The notes under the pieces were generated by a model. That model did not search any database. It was not told the DNA's origin and was given only the letters and a program-made list of their open reading frames with translations. A program made the position numbers and the translations under genes. Shown in pieces: positions 40,065 to 52,520 of a DNA stretch of 64,000 bases. Every line of letters starts with the position of its first letter. The first letter of the stretch is position 1. Source of the DNA: Acanthosepion lycidas (lineage: Eukaryota; Mollusca; Cephalopoda; Sepiida; Sepiidae); assembly GCA_963932145.1 (NCBI GenBank), contig CAWVQA010000092.1:434001-498000 (forward strand), written 5' to 3'.

Positions 40065-41873
40065 TTGCCATCAAATTCATACCGTGATCGTAGCATGCAT
40101 GGAATCGACTCATATGACTGGGATTTCCATGAAAAAGATTGTGGGCACAAAATGGGTGATCACTGTACATTTCTCTTCTGTTTCCCATTACTATTTCTAT
40201 TTTACTTCCTCAATTTAGCATTATGGACAGGGAAAGACCTAATCTAAGATCTGCAAGAAAATATTTTGCCATCAAATTCATACCGTGATCGTAGCATGCA
40301 TGGACTCGACTCATATGACTGGGATTTCCATGAAAAAAATTGTGGGCACAAAATGGGTGATCACTGTACATTTCTCTTCTGTTTCCCATTACTATTTCTA
40401 TTTTACTTCCTCAATTTAGCATTATGGACAGGGAAAGATCTAATCTAAGATCTGCAAAAAAATATTTTGCCTTCAAATTCATACCGTGATCGTAGCATGC
40501 CTGGACTCGACTCACATGACTGGGATTTCCATGAATAAGATTGTGGGCACAAAATGGGTGATCACTGTACATTTCTCTTCTGTTTCCCATTACTATTTCT
40601 ATTTTACTTCCTCAATTTAGCATTATGGACAGGGAAAGACCTAATCTAAGGTCTGCAAAAAAATATTTTGCCTTCAAATTCATACCGTGATCGTAGCATG
40701 CATGGACTCGACTCATATGACTGGGATTTTCATGAAAAAGATTGTGGGCACAAAATGGGTGATCACTGTACATTTCTCTTCTATTTCCCATTACTATTTC
40801 TATTTTACTTCCTCAATTTAGCATTCTGGACAGGGAAAGACCTAATCTAAGATCTGCAAAAAAATATTTTGCCATCAAATTCATACCGTGATCGTAGCAT
40901 GCATGGAATCGACTCATATGACTGGGATTTCCATGAAAAAGATTGTGAGCACAAAATGGGTGATCACTGTACATTTCTCTTCTGTTTCCCATTACTATTT
41001 CTATTTTACTTCCTCAATTTAGCATTATGGACAGGGAAAGACCTAATCTAAGACCTGCAAAAAAATATTTTGCCTTCAAATTCATACCGTGATCGTAGCA
41101 TGCATGGACTCGACTCATATGACTGGGATTTCCATGAAAAAGATTGTGGGCACAAAATGGGTGATCACTGTACATTTCTCTTCTGTTTCCCATTACTATT
41201 TCTATTTTACTTCCTCAATTTAGCATTATGGACAGGGAAAGACCTAATCTAAGATCAGCAAAAGAATATTTTGCCTTTAAATTCATACCGTGATCGTAGC
41301 ATGCATGGACTCGACTCATATGACTGGGATTTCCATGAAAAAGATTGTGGGCAGAAAATGTGTGATCACTGTACATTTCTGTTCTGTTTCCCATTAGTAT
41401 TTCTATTTTACTTCCTCAATTTAGCATTATGGACAGGGAAAGACCTAATCTAAGATCTGTAAAAAAATATTTTGCTTTCAAATTCATACCATGATCGTAG
41501 CATGCATGGACTCGACTCATATGACTGGGATTTCCATGAAAAAGATTGTGGGCACAAAATGGGTGATCACTGTACATTTCTCTTCTGTTTCCCATTACTA
41601 TTTCTATTTTACTTCCTCAATTTAGCATTATGAACAGGGAAAGATCTAATCTAAGATCTGCAAAAAAATATTTTGCCATCAAATTCATACCGTGATCGTA
41701 GCATGCATGGACTCGACTCATATGACTGGGATTTCCATGAAAAAGATTGTGGGCAGAAAATGGGTGATCACTGTACATTTCTCTTCTGTTTCCCATTACT
41801 ATTTCTATTTTACTTCCTCAATTTAGCATTATGGACAGGGAAAGATCTAATCTAAAATCTGCAAAAAAATATT
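40065..41873 (+). repeat. Nine-unit copy of 36246-38054
   Basis: 1809 bp with the same order of diagnostic units, including 'cattctggac', 'agatcagcaaaagaat', 'gcctttaaattc', 'ctgtaaaaaaa' with 'ttgctttc', and 'cagaaaatggg'. Private changes here are 'ctgcaagaaaat', 'ctcacatgac' and 'gattgtgagc'. Confidence 0.85.
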
Positions 41874-42275
41874 TTGCCATCAAATTCATACCGTGATCGT
41901 AGCATGCATGGACTCGACTCATATGACTGGGATTTCCATGAAAAAGATTGTGGGCACAAAATGGGTGATCACTGTACATTTCTCTTCTGTTTCCCATTAC
42001 TATTTCTATTTTACTTCCTCAATTTAGCATTATGGACAGGGAAAGATCTAATCTAAGATCTGCAAAAAAATATTTTGCCTTCAAATTCATACCGTGATCG
42101 TAGGATGCATGGACTCGACTCATATGACTGGGATTTCCATGAAAAAGATTGTGGGGAGAAAATGTGTGATCACTGTACATTTCTGTTCTGTTTCCCATTA
42201 GTATTTCTATTTTACTTCCTCAATTTAGCATTATGGACAGGGAAAGACCTAATCTAAGATCTGCAAAAAAATATT

Positions 42276-45200
42276 TTGCCTTCAAATTCATACCGTGATC
42301 GTAGCATGCCTGGACTCGACTCATATGACTGGGATTTCCATGAAAAAGATTGTGGGCACAAAATGCGTGATCACTGTACATTTCTCTTCTGTTTCCCATT
42401 ACTATTTCTATTTTACTTCCTCAATTTAGCATTATGGACAGGGAAAGACCTAATCTAAGATCTGCAAAAAAATATTTTGCCTTCAAATTCATACCGTGAT
42501 CGTAGCATGCCTGAACTCGACTCATATGACTGGGATTTCCATGAAAAAGATTGTGGGCACAAAATGCGTGATCACTGTACATTTCTCTTCTGTTTCCCAT
42601 TACTATTTCTATTTTACTTCCTCAATTTAGCATTATGGACAGGGAAAGACCTAATCTAAGATCAGCAAAAAAATATTTTGCCTTCAAATTCATACCGTGA
42701 TCGTAGCATGCATGGACTCGACTCATATGACTGGGATTTCCATGAAAAAGATTGTGGGCACAAAATGGGTGATCACTGTACATTTCTCTTCTGTTTCCCA
42801 TTACTATTTCTATTTTACTTCCTCAATTTAGCATTATGGACAGGGAAAGACCTAATCTAAGATCAGCAAAAGAATATTTTGCCTTCAAATTCATACCGTG
42901 ATCGTAGCATGCATGGACTCGACTCATATGACTGGGATTTCCATGAAAAAGATTGTGGGCAGAAAATGTGTGATCACTGTACATTTCTGTTCTGTTTCCC
43001 ATTAGTATTTCTATTTTACTTCCTCAATTTAGCATTATAGACAGGGAAAGATCTAATCTAAGATCTGCAAAAAAATATTTTGCCATCAAATTCATACCGT
43101 GATCGTAGCATGCATGGACTCGACTCATATGACTGGGATTTCCATGAAAAAGATTGTGGGCAGAAAATGTGTGATCACTGTACATTTCTGTTCTGTTTCC
43201 CATTAGTATTTCTATTTTACTTCCTCAATTTAACATTATGGACAGGGAAAGACCTAATCTAAGATCTGCAAAAAAAATATTTTGCCTTCAAATTCATACC
43301 GTGATCGTAGCATGCCTGGACTCGACTCATATGACTGGGATTTCCATGAAAAAGATTGTGGGCACAAAATGCGTGATCACTGTACATTTCTCTTCTGTTT
43401 CCCATTACTATTTCTATTTTACTTCCTCAATTTAGCATTATGGACAGGGAAAGATCTAATCTAAGATCTGCAAAAAAATATTTTGCCTTCAAATTCATAC
43501 CGTGATCGTAGCATGCCTGAACTCGACTCATATGACTGGGATTTCCATGAAAAAGATTGTGGGCACAAAATGCGTGATCACTGTACATTTCTCTTCTGTT
43601 TCCCATTACTATTTCTATTTTACTTCCTCAATTTAGCATTATGGACAGGGAAAGACCTAATCTAAGATCAGCAAAAAAATATTTTTCTTCAAATTCATAC
43701 CGTGATCGTAGCATGCATGGACTCGACTCATATGACTGGGATTTCCATGAAAAAGATTGTGGGCACAAAATGCGTGAGGACTGTACATTTCTCTTCTGTT
43801 TCCCATTACATTTTCTATTTTACTTCCTCAATTTAGCATTATGGACAGGGAAAGACCTAATCTAAGATCTGCAAAAAAATATTTTGCCTTCAAATTCATA
43901 CCGTGATCGTAGCATGCCTGGACTCGACTCATATGACTGGGATTTCCATGAAAAAGATTGTGGGCACAAAATGGGTGATCACTGTACATTTCTCTTCTGT
44001 TTCCCATTACTATTTCTATTTTACTTCCTCAATTTAACATTATGGACAGGGAAAGACCTAATCTAAGATCTGCAAAAAAATATTTTGCCTTCAAATTCAT
44101 ACCGTGATCGTAGCATGCCTGGACTCGACTCATATGACTGGGATTTCCATGAAAAAGATTGTGGGCACAAAATGCGTGATCTCTGTACATTTCTCTTCTG
44201 TTTCCCATTACTATTTCTATTTTACTTCCTCAATTTAGCATTATGGACAGGGAAAGACGTAATCTAAGATCAGCAAAAAAATATTTTGCCTTCAAATTCA
44301 TACCGTGATCGTAGCATGCCTGGACTCGACTCATATGACTGGGATTTCCATGAAAAAGATTGTGGGCACAAAATGGGTGATCACTGTACATTTCTCTTCT
44401 GTTTTCCATTACTATTTCTATTTTACTTCCTCAATTTAGCATTATGGACAGGGAAAGACCTAATCTAAGATCTGCAAAAAAATATTTTGCCTTCAAATTC
44501 ATACCGTGATCGTAGCATGCATGGACTCGTCTCATATGACTGTGATTTCCATGAAAAAGATTGTGGGCAGAAAATGTGTGATCACTGTAAATTTCTCTTC
44601 TGTTTCCCATTACTATTTCTATTTTACTTCCTCAATTTAACATTATGGACAGGGAAAGACCTAATCTAAGATCTGCAAAAAAATATTTTGCCTTCAAATT
44701 CATACCGTGATCGTAGCATGCCTGGACTCGACTCATATGACTGGGATTTCGATGAAAAAGATTGTGGGCACAAAATGCGTGATCACTGTACATTTCTCTT
44801 CTGTTTCCCATTACTATTTCTATTTTACTTCCTCAATTTAGCATTATGGACAGGGAAAGACCTAATCTAAGATCAGCAAAAAAATATTTTGCCTTCAAAT
44901 TCATACCGTGATCGTAGCATGCATGGACTCGACTCATATGACTGGGATTTTCATGAAAAAGATTGTGGGGAAAAAATATGTGATCACTGTACATTTCTGT
45001 TCTGTTTCCCATTAGTATTTCTATTTTACTTCCTCAATTTAGCATTATGGACAGGGAAAGACCTAATCTAAGATCTGCAAAAAAATATTTTCCCTTGAAA
45101 TTCATACCGTGATCGTAGCATGCCTGGACTCGACTCATATGACTGGGATTTCCATGAAAAAGATTGTGGGCAGAAAATGCGTGATCACTGTACATTTCTC

Positions 45201-48200
45201 TTCTGTTTCCCATTACTATTTCTATTTTACTTCCTCAATTTAGCATTATGGACAGGGAGAGACCTAATCTAAGATCTGCAAAAAAATATTTTGCCTTCAA
45301 ATTCATACCGTGATCGTAGCATGCCTGGACTCGACTCATATGACTGGGATTTCCATGAAAAAGATTGTGGGCACAAAATGCGTGATCACTGTACATTTCT
45401 CTTCTGTTTCCCATTACTATTTCTATTTTACTTCCTCAATTTAGCATTATGGACAGGGAAAGACCTAATCTAAGATCTGCAAAAAAATATTTTGCCTTCA
45501 AATTCATACCGTGATCGTAGCATGCATGGACTCGTCTCATATGACTGGGATTTCCATGAAAAAGATTGTCGGCAGAAAATGTGTGATCACTGTAAATTTC
45601 TCTTCTGTTTCCCATTACTATTTCTATTTTACTTCCTCAATTAAGCATTATGGACAGGGAAAGACCTAATCTAAGATCTGCAAAAAAATATTTTGCCTTC
45701 AAATTCATACCGTGATCGTAGCATGCATGGACTCGACTCATATGACTGGGATTTCCATGAAAAAGATTGTGGGCACAAAATATGTGATCACTGTACATTT
45801 CTCTTCTATTTCCCATTACTATTTCTATTTTACTTCCTCAATTTAGCATTATGGACAGAGAAAGACCTAATCTAAGGTCTGCAAAAAAATATTTTGCCTT
45901 CAAATTCATACCGTGATCGTAGCATGCATGGACTCGACTCATATGACTGGGATTTCCATGAAAAAGATTGTGGGCACAAAATGCGTGATCACTGTACATA
46001 TCTCTTCTATTTCCCATTAGTATTTCTATTTTACTTCCTCAATTTAGCATTATGGACTGGGAAAGACCTAATCTAAGATCTGCAAAAAAATATTTAACCT
46101 TCAAATACATACCGTGATCGTAGCATGCCTGGACTCGACTCATATGACTGGGATTTCCATGAAAAAGATTTTGGGCACAAAATGCGTGATCACTGTACAT
46201 TTCTCTTCTGCTTCCCATTACTATTTCTATTTTACTTCCTCAATTTAGCATTATGGACAGGGAAAGACCTAATCTAAGATCTGCAAAAAAATATTTTGCC
46301 TTCAAATTCATACCGTGATCGTAGCATGCATGGACTTGACTCATATGACTGGGATTTCCATGAAAAAGATTGTGGGCAGAAAATGTGTGATCACTGTACA
46401 TTTCTGTTCTGTTTCCCATTAGTATTTCTATTTTACTTCCTCAATTTAGCATTATGGACTGGGAAAGACCTAATCTAAGATCTGCAAAAAAATATTTTGC
46501 CTTCAAATTCATACCGTGATCGTAGCATGCCTGGACTCGACTCATATGACTGGGATTTCCATGAAAAAGATTGTGGGCAGAAAATGTGTGATCACTGTAT
46601 ATTTCTCTTCTGTTTCCCATTACTATTTCTATTTTACTTCCTCAATTTAGCATTATGGACAGGGAAAGGTCTAATCTAAGATCTGCAAAAAAATATTTTG
46701 CCTTCAAATTCATACCGTGATCGTAGCATGCATGGACTCGAGTCATATGACTGGGATTTCCATGAAAAAGATTCTGGGCACAAAATGGGTGACCACTGTA
46801 CATTTCTCTTCTGTTTCCCATTACTATTTCTATTTTACTTCCTCAATTTAGCATTATGGACAGGGAAAGACCTAATCTAAGATCTGCAAAAAAATATTTT
46901 GCCTTCAAATTCATACCGTGATCGTAGCATGCCTGGACTCGACTCATATGACTGGGATTTCCATGAAAAAGATTGTGGGCACAAAATGGGTGATCACTGT
47001 ACATTTCTCTTCTCTTTCCCATTACTATTTCTATTTTACTTCCTCAATTTACCATTATTGACAGGGAAAGACCTAATCTAAGGTCTGCAAAAAAATATTT
47101 TGCCTTCAAATTCATACCGTGATCGTAGCATGCATGGACTCGACTCATATGACTGGGATTTCCATGAAAAAGATTGTGGGCACAAAATGCGTGATCACTG
47201 TACATTTCTCTTCTGTTTCCCATTACAATTTCTATTTTACTTCCTCAATTTAGCATTATGGACAGGGAAAGACCTAATCTAAGATCTGCAAAAAAATATT
47301 TTGCCTTCAAATTCATACCGTGATCGTAGCATGCATGGACTCGACTCATATGACTGGGATTTCCATGAAAAAGATTGTGGGCACAAAATGCGTGATCACT
47401 GTACATTTCTCTTCTGTTTCCCATTACTATTTCTATTTTACTTCCTCAATTTAGCATTATGGACAGGGAAAGACCTAATCTAAGATCTGCAAAAAAATAT
47501 TTTGCCTTCAAATTCATACCGTGATCGTAGCATGCATGGACTCGACTCATATGACTGGGATTTCCATGAAAAAGATTGTGGGCACAAAATGGGTGATCAC
47601 TGTACATTTCTCTTCTGTTTCCCATTACTATTTCTATTTTACTTCCTCAATTTAGCATTATGCACAGGGAAAGATCTAACCTAATATCTGCAAAAAAATA
47701 TTTTGCCTTCAAATTCATACCGTGACCGTAGCATGCCTGGACTCGACTCATATGACTGGGATTTCCATGAAAAAGATTGTGGGCACAAAATGGGTGATCA
47801 CTTTACATTTCTCTTCTATTTCCCATTAGTATTTCTATATTACTTCCTCAATTTAGCATTATGGACTGGGAAAGACCTAATCTAAGATCTGCAAAAAAAT
47901 ATTTTGCCATCAAATTCATACCGTGATCGTAGCATGCATGGACTCGACTCATATGACTGGGATTTCCATGAAAAAGATTGTGGGCACAAAATGGGTGATC
48001 ACTGTACATTTCTCTTCTGTTTCCCATTACTATTTCTATTTTACTTCCTCAATTTAGCATTATGGACAGGGAAAGACCTAATCTAAGATCTGCAAAAAAA
48101 TATTTTGCCTTCAAATTCATATCGTGATCGTAGCATGCCTGGACTCGACTCATATGACTGGGATTTCCATGAAAAAGATTGTGGGTACAAAATGCGTGAT

Positions 48201-50108
48201 CACTGTACATTTCTCTTCTATTTCCCATTAGTATTTCTATTTTACTTCCTCAATTTAGCATTATGGACTGGGAAAGACCTAATCTAAGATCTGCAAAAAA
48301 ATATTTTGCCTTCAAATTCATACCGTGATCGTAGCATGCCTGGACTCGACTCATATGACTGGGATTTCCATGAAAAAGATTGTGGGCACAAAATGCGTGA
48401 TCACTGTACATTTCTCTTCTGTTTCCCATTACTATTTTACTTCCTCAATTTAGCATTATGGACAGGGAATGACCTAATCTAAGATCTGCAAAAAAATATT
48501 TTGCCTTCAAATTCATACCGTGATCGTAGCATGCATTGATTCGTCTCATATGACTGGGATTTCCATGAAAAAGATTGTGGGCACAAAATGCGTGATCACT
48601 GTACATTTCTCTTCTGCTTCCCATTACTATTTCTATTTTACTTCCTCAATTTAGCATTATGGACAGGGAAAGACCTAATCTAAGATCTGCAAAAAAATAT
48701 TTTGCCTTCAAATTCATACCGTGATCGTAGCATGCATGGACTCGACTCATATGACTGGGAATTCCATGAAAAAGATTGTGGGCACAAAATGGGTGATCAC
48801 GGTACATTTCTCTTCTGTTTCCCATTACTATTTCTATTTTACTTCCTCAATTTAGCATTATGGACTGGGAAAGACCTAATCTAAGATCTGCAAAAAAATA
48901 TTTTGCCTTCAAATTCATACCGTGATCGTAGCATGCCTGGACTCGACTCATATGACTGTGATTTCCATGAAAAAGATTGTGGGCACAAAATGCGTGATCA
49001 CTGTATATTTCTCTTCTGTTTCCTATTTATATTTCTATTTTACTTCCTACATTTAGCATTATGGACAGGGAAAGACCTAATTGAAGATCTGCAAAAAAAT
49101 ATTTTGCCTTCAAATTCATACCGTGATCGTAGCATGCATGGACTCGACTCATATGACTGGGAATTCCATGGAAAAGATTGTGGGCACAAAATGGGTGATC
49201 ACTGTACATTTCTCTTCTGTTTCCCATTACTGTTTCTATTTTACTTCCTCAATTTAGCATTATGGACAGGGAAAGACCTAATCTAAGATCTGCAAAAAAA
49301 TATTTTGCCATCAAATTCATACCGTGATCGTAGCATGCATGGACTCGACTCATATGACTGGGATTTCTATGAAAAAGATTGTGGGCACAAAATACGTGAT
49401 CACTGTACATTCCTCTTCTGTTTCCCATTACTATTTCTATTTTACTTCCTCAATTTAGCATTATGGACAGGGAAAGACCTAATCTAAGATCTGCAAAAAA
49501 ATATTTTGCCTTCAAATTCATACCGTGAACGTAGCATGCCTGGACTCGACTCATATGACTGGGATTTCCATGAAAAAGATTGTGGGCACAAAATGGGTGA
49601 TCACTGTACATTTCTCTTCTGTTTCCCATTACTATTTCTATTTTACTTCCTCAATTTAGCATTATGGACAGGGAAAGACCTAATCTAAGATCTGCAAAAA
49701 AATATTTTGCCTTCAAATTCATACCGTGATCGTAGCATGCCTGGACTCGACTCATATGACTGGGATTTCCATGAAAAAGATTGTGGGCACAAAATGGGTG
49801 ATCACTGTACATTTCTCTTCTGTTTCCCATTACTATTTCTATTTTACTTCCTCAATTTAGCATTATGGACAGGGAAAGACCTAATCTAAGATCAGCAAAA
49901 AAATATTTTGCCTTCAAATTCATACCGTGATCGTAGCATGCCTGGACTCGACTCATATGACTGGGATTTCCATGAAAAAGATTGTGGGCACAAAATGGGT
50001 GATCACTGTACATTTCTCTTCTGTTTCCCATTACTATTTCTATTTTACTTCCTCAATTTAGCATTATGGACAGGGAAAGACCTAATCTAAGATCAGCAAA
50101 AAAATATT
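42276..50108 (+). repeat. Region VI: 39 heterogeneous units
   Basis: Thirty-nine units, net -6 bp: +1 (A8 at 43270-43277), -1 ('atttttcttc' at 43681-43690) and a 6-bp loss near 48430. Both position-35 classes are intermixed and I see no long HOR; the one clear recurrence is the pair 42276-42677 with 43282-43683 (shared 'gcctgaactcg'), five units plus 1 bp apart. Many single-unit changes occur, for example 'ggaattccatg' (EcoRI sites at 48759 and 49161), 'cattattgac', 'tctatatta' and 'cattgattcg'. This looks like older, less recently homogenised array. Confidence 0.88.
48306..48500 (+). repeat. 195-bp unit with 6-bp deletion
   Basis: This unit reads 'cattactattttacttcc' where others have an additional 'tctatt' (or equivalent) between 'ctatt' and 'ttac'. 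It is the only length change above 1 bp that I find. The sequence around it is a short direct repeat (ctattt...ctatttt), which would allow slippage. Confidence 0.9.
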
Positions 50109-51314
50109 TTGCCTTCAAATTCATACCGTGATCGTAGCATGCATGGACTCGACTCATATGACTGGGATTTCCATGAAAAAGATTGTGGGCACAAAATGAG
50201 TGATCACTGTACATTTCTCTTCTATTTCCTATTAGTATTTCTATTTTACTTCCTCAATTTAGCATTATGGACTGGGAAAGACCTAATCTAAGATCTGCAA
50301 AAAAATATTTTGCCTTCAAATTCATACCGTGATCGTAGCATGCATGGACTCGACTCATATGACTGGGATTTCCATGAAAAAGATTGTGGGCCGAAAATGT
50401 GTGATCACTGTACATTTCTGTTCTGTTCCCCATTAGTATTTCTATTTTACTTCCTCAATTTAGCATTATGGACTGGGAAAGACCTAATCTAAGATCTGCA
50501 AAAAAATATTTTGCCTTCAAATTCATACCGTGATCGTAGCATGCCTGGACTCGACTCATATAACTGGGATTTCCATGAAAAAGATTGTGGGCACAAAATG
50601 CTTGATCACTGTACATTTCTCTTCTATTTCCCATTACTATTTCTATTTTACTTCCTCAATTTAGCATTATGGACAGGGAAAGACCTAATCTAAGATCTGC
50701 AAAAAAATATTTTGCCTTCAAATTCATACCGTGATCGTAGCATGCCTGGACTCGACTCATATGACTGGGATTTCCATGAAAAAGATTGTGGGCACAAAAT
50801 GCTTGATCACTGTACATTTCTCTTCTGTTTCCCATTACTATTTCTATTTTACTTCCTGAATTTGGCATTATGGACAGGGAAAGACCTAATCTGAGATCTG
50901 CAAAAAAATATTTTGCCTTCAAATTCATACCGTGAACGTAGCATGCATGGACTCGACTCATATGACTGGGATTTCCATGAAAAAGATTGTGGGCACAAAA
51001 TGGGTGATCACTGTACATTTCTCTTGTATTTCCTATTAGTATTTCTATTTTACTTCCTCAATTTAGCATTATGGACTGGGAAAGACCTAATCTAAGATCT
51101 GCAAAAAAATATTTTGCCTTCAAATTCATACCGTGATCGTAGCATGCATGGACTCGACTCATATGACTGGGATTTCCATGAAAAAGATTGTGGGCCGAAA
51201 ATGTGTGATCACTGTACATTTCTCTTCTGTTTCCCATTACTATTTCTATTTTACTTCCTCAATTTAGCATTATGGACAGGGAAAGACCTAATCTAAGATC
51301 AGCAAAAAAATATT
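50109..51314 (+). repeat. Six-unit HOR, copy 1 (1206 bp)
   Basis: Unit order: 'ctatttcctattag'; 'gggccgaaaatgtg' with 'ctgttccccattag'; 'catataactggg' with 'aaatgcttgatc' and 'ctatttccc'; 'aaatgcttgatc' with 'cctgaattt' and 'ctgagatc'; 'ctcttgtatttcc'; 'gggccgaaaatgtg'. The next six units repeat this. I see four differences: 'atgagtgatc', 'tttggcatt', 'gtgaacgta' and the final 'agatcag', each in this copy only. Confidence 0.9.
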
Positions 51315-52520
51315 TTGCCTTCAAATTCATACCGTGATCGTAGCATGCATGGACTCGACTCATATGACTGGGATTTCCATGAAAAAGATTGTGGGCACAA
51401 AATGGGTGATCACTGTACATTTCTCTTCTATTTCCTATTAGTATTTCTATTTTACTTCCTCAATTTAGCATTATGGACTGGGAAAGACCTAATCTAAGAT
51501 CTGCAAAAAAATATTTTGCCTTCAAATTCATACCGTGATCGTAGCATGCATGGACTCGACTCATATGACTGGGATTTCCATGAAAAAGATTGTGGGCCGA
51601 AAATGTGTGATCACTGTACATTTCTGTTCTGTTCCCCATTAGTATTTCTATTTTACTTCCTCAATTTAGCATTATGGACTGGGAAAGACCTAATCTAAGA
51701 TCTGCAAAAAAATATTTTGCCTTCAAATTCATACCGTGATCGTAGCATGCCTGGACTCGACTCATATAACTGGGATTTCCATGAAAAAGATTGTGGGCAC
51801 AAAATGCTTGATCACTGTACATTTCTCTTCTATTTCCCATTACTATTTCTATTTTACTTCCTCAATTTAGCATTATGGACAGGGAAAGACCTAATCTAAG
51901 ATCTGCAAAAAAATATTTTGCCTTCAAATTCATACCGTGATCGTAGCATGCCTGGACTCGACTCATATGACTGGGATTTCCATGAAAAAGATTGTGGGCA
52001 CAAAATGCTTGATCACTGTACATTTCTCTTCTGTTTCCCATTACTATTTCTATTTTACTTCCTGAATTTAGCATTATGGACAGGGAAAGACCTAATCTGA
52101 GATCTGCAAAAAAATATTTTGCCTTCAAATTCATACCGTGATCGTAGCATGCATGGACTCGACTCATATGACTGGGATTTCCATGAAAAAGATTGTGGGC
52201 ACAAAATGGGTGATCACTGTACATTTCTCTTGTATTTCCTATTAGTATTTCTATTTTACTTCCTCAATTTAGCATTATGGACTGGGAAAGACCTAATCTA
52301 AGATCTGCAAAAAAATATTTTGCCTTCAAATTCATACCGTGATCGTAGCATGCATGGACTCGACTCATATGACTGGGATTTCCATGAAAAAGATTGTGGG
52401 CCGAAAATGTGTGATCACTGTACATTTCTCTTCTGTTTCCCATTACTATTTCTATTTTACTTCCTCAATTTAGCATTATGGACAGGGAAAGACCTAATCT
52501 AAGATCTGCAAAAAAATATT
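51315..52520 (+). repeat. Six-unit HOR, copy 2 (1206 bp)
   Basis: Tandem copy of 50109-51314. The same unit types ('gggccgaaaatg', 'ccccattag', 'catataactggg', 'gcttgatc', 'tatttcctattag') are re-used in a different order in the 12-unit HOR from 56541, so the two HORs share founder units. Confidence 0.9.

Larger units (their letters stand above)
31623..42275 (+). repeat. Region V: 53 units in perfect register, 7-unit HORs
   Basis: Fifty-three consecutive 201-bp periods with no net indel. Nearly all units have A at position 35; C appears in the 'catgaataa' units (32829, 35241, 36648, 39261, 40467). Many units read 'aaagatctaatc' (t at 174), creating a second BglII site 12 bp before the usual one. 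Two seven-unit HOR types occur, sharing the core 'ggaatcgac' unit, 'gaaaaaaattg' unit, 'catgaataa' unit. Long-distance copies also occur: 32025-33431 with 38457-39863, and 36246-38054 with 40065-41873. Confidence 0.9.
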
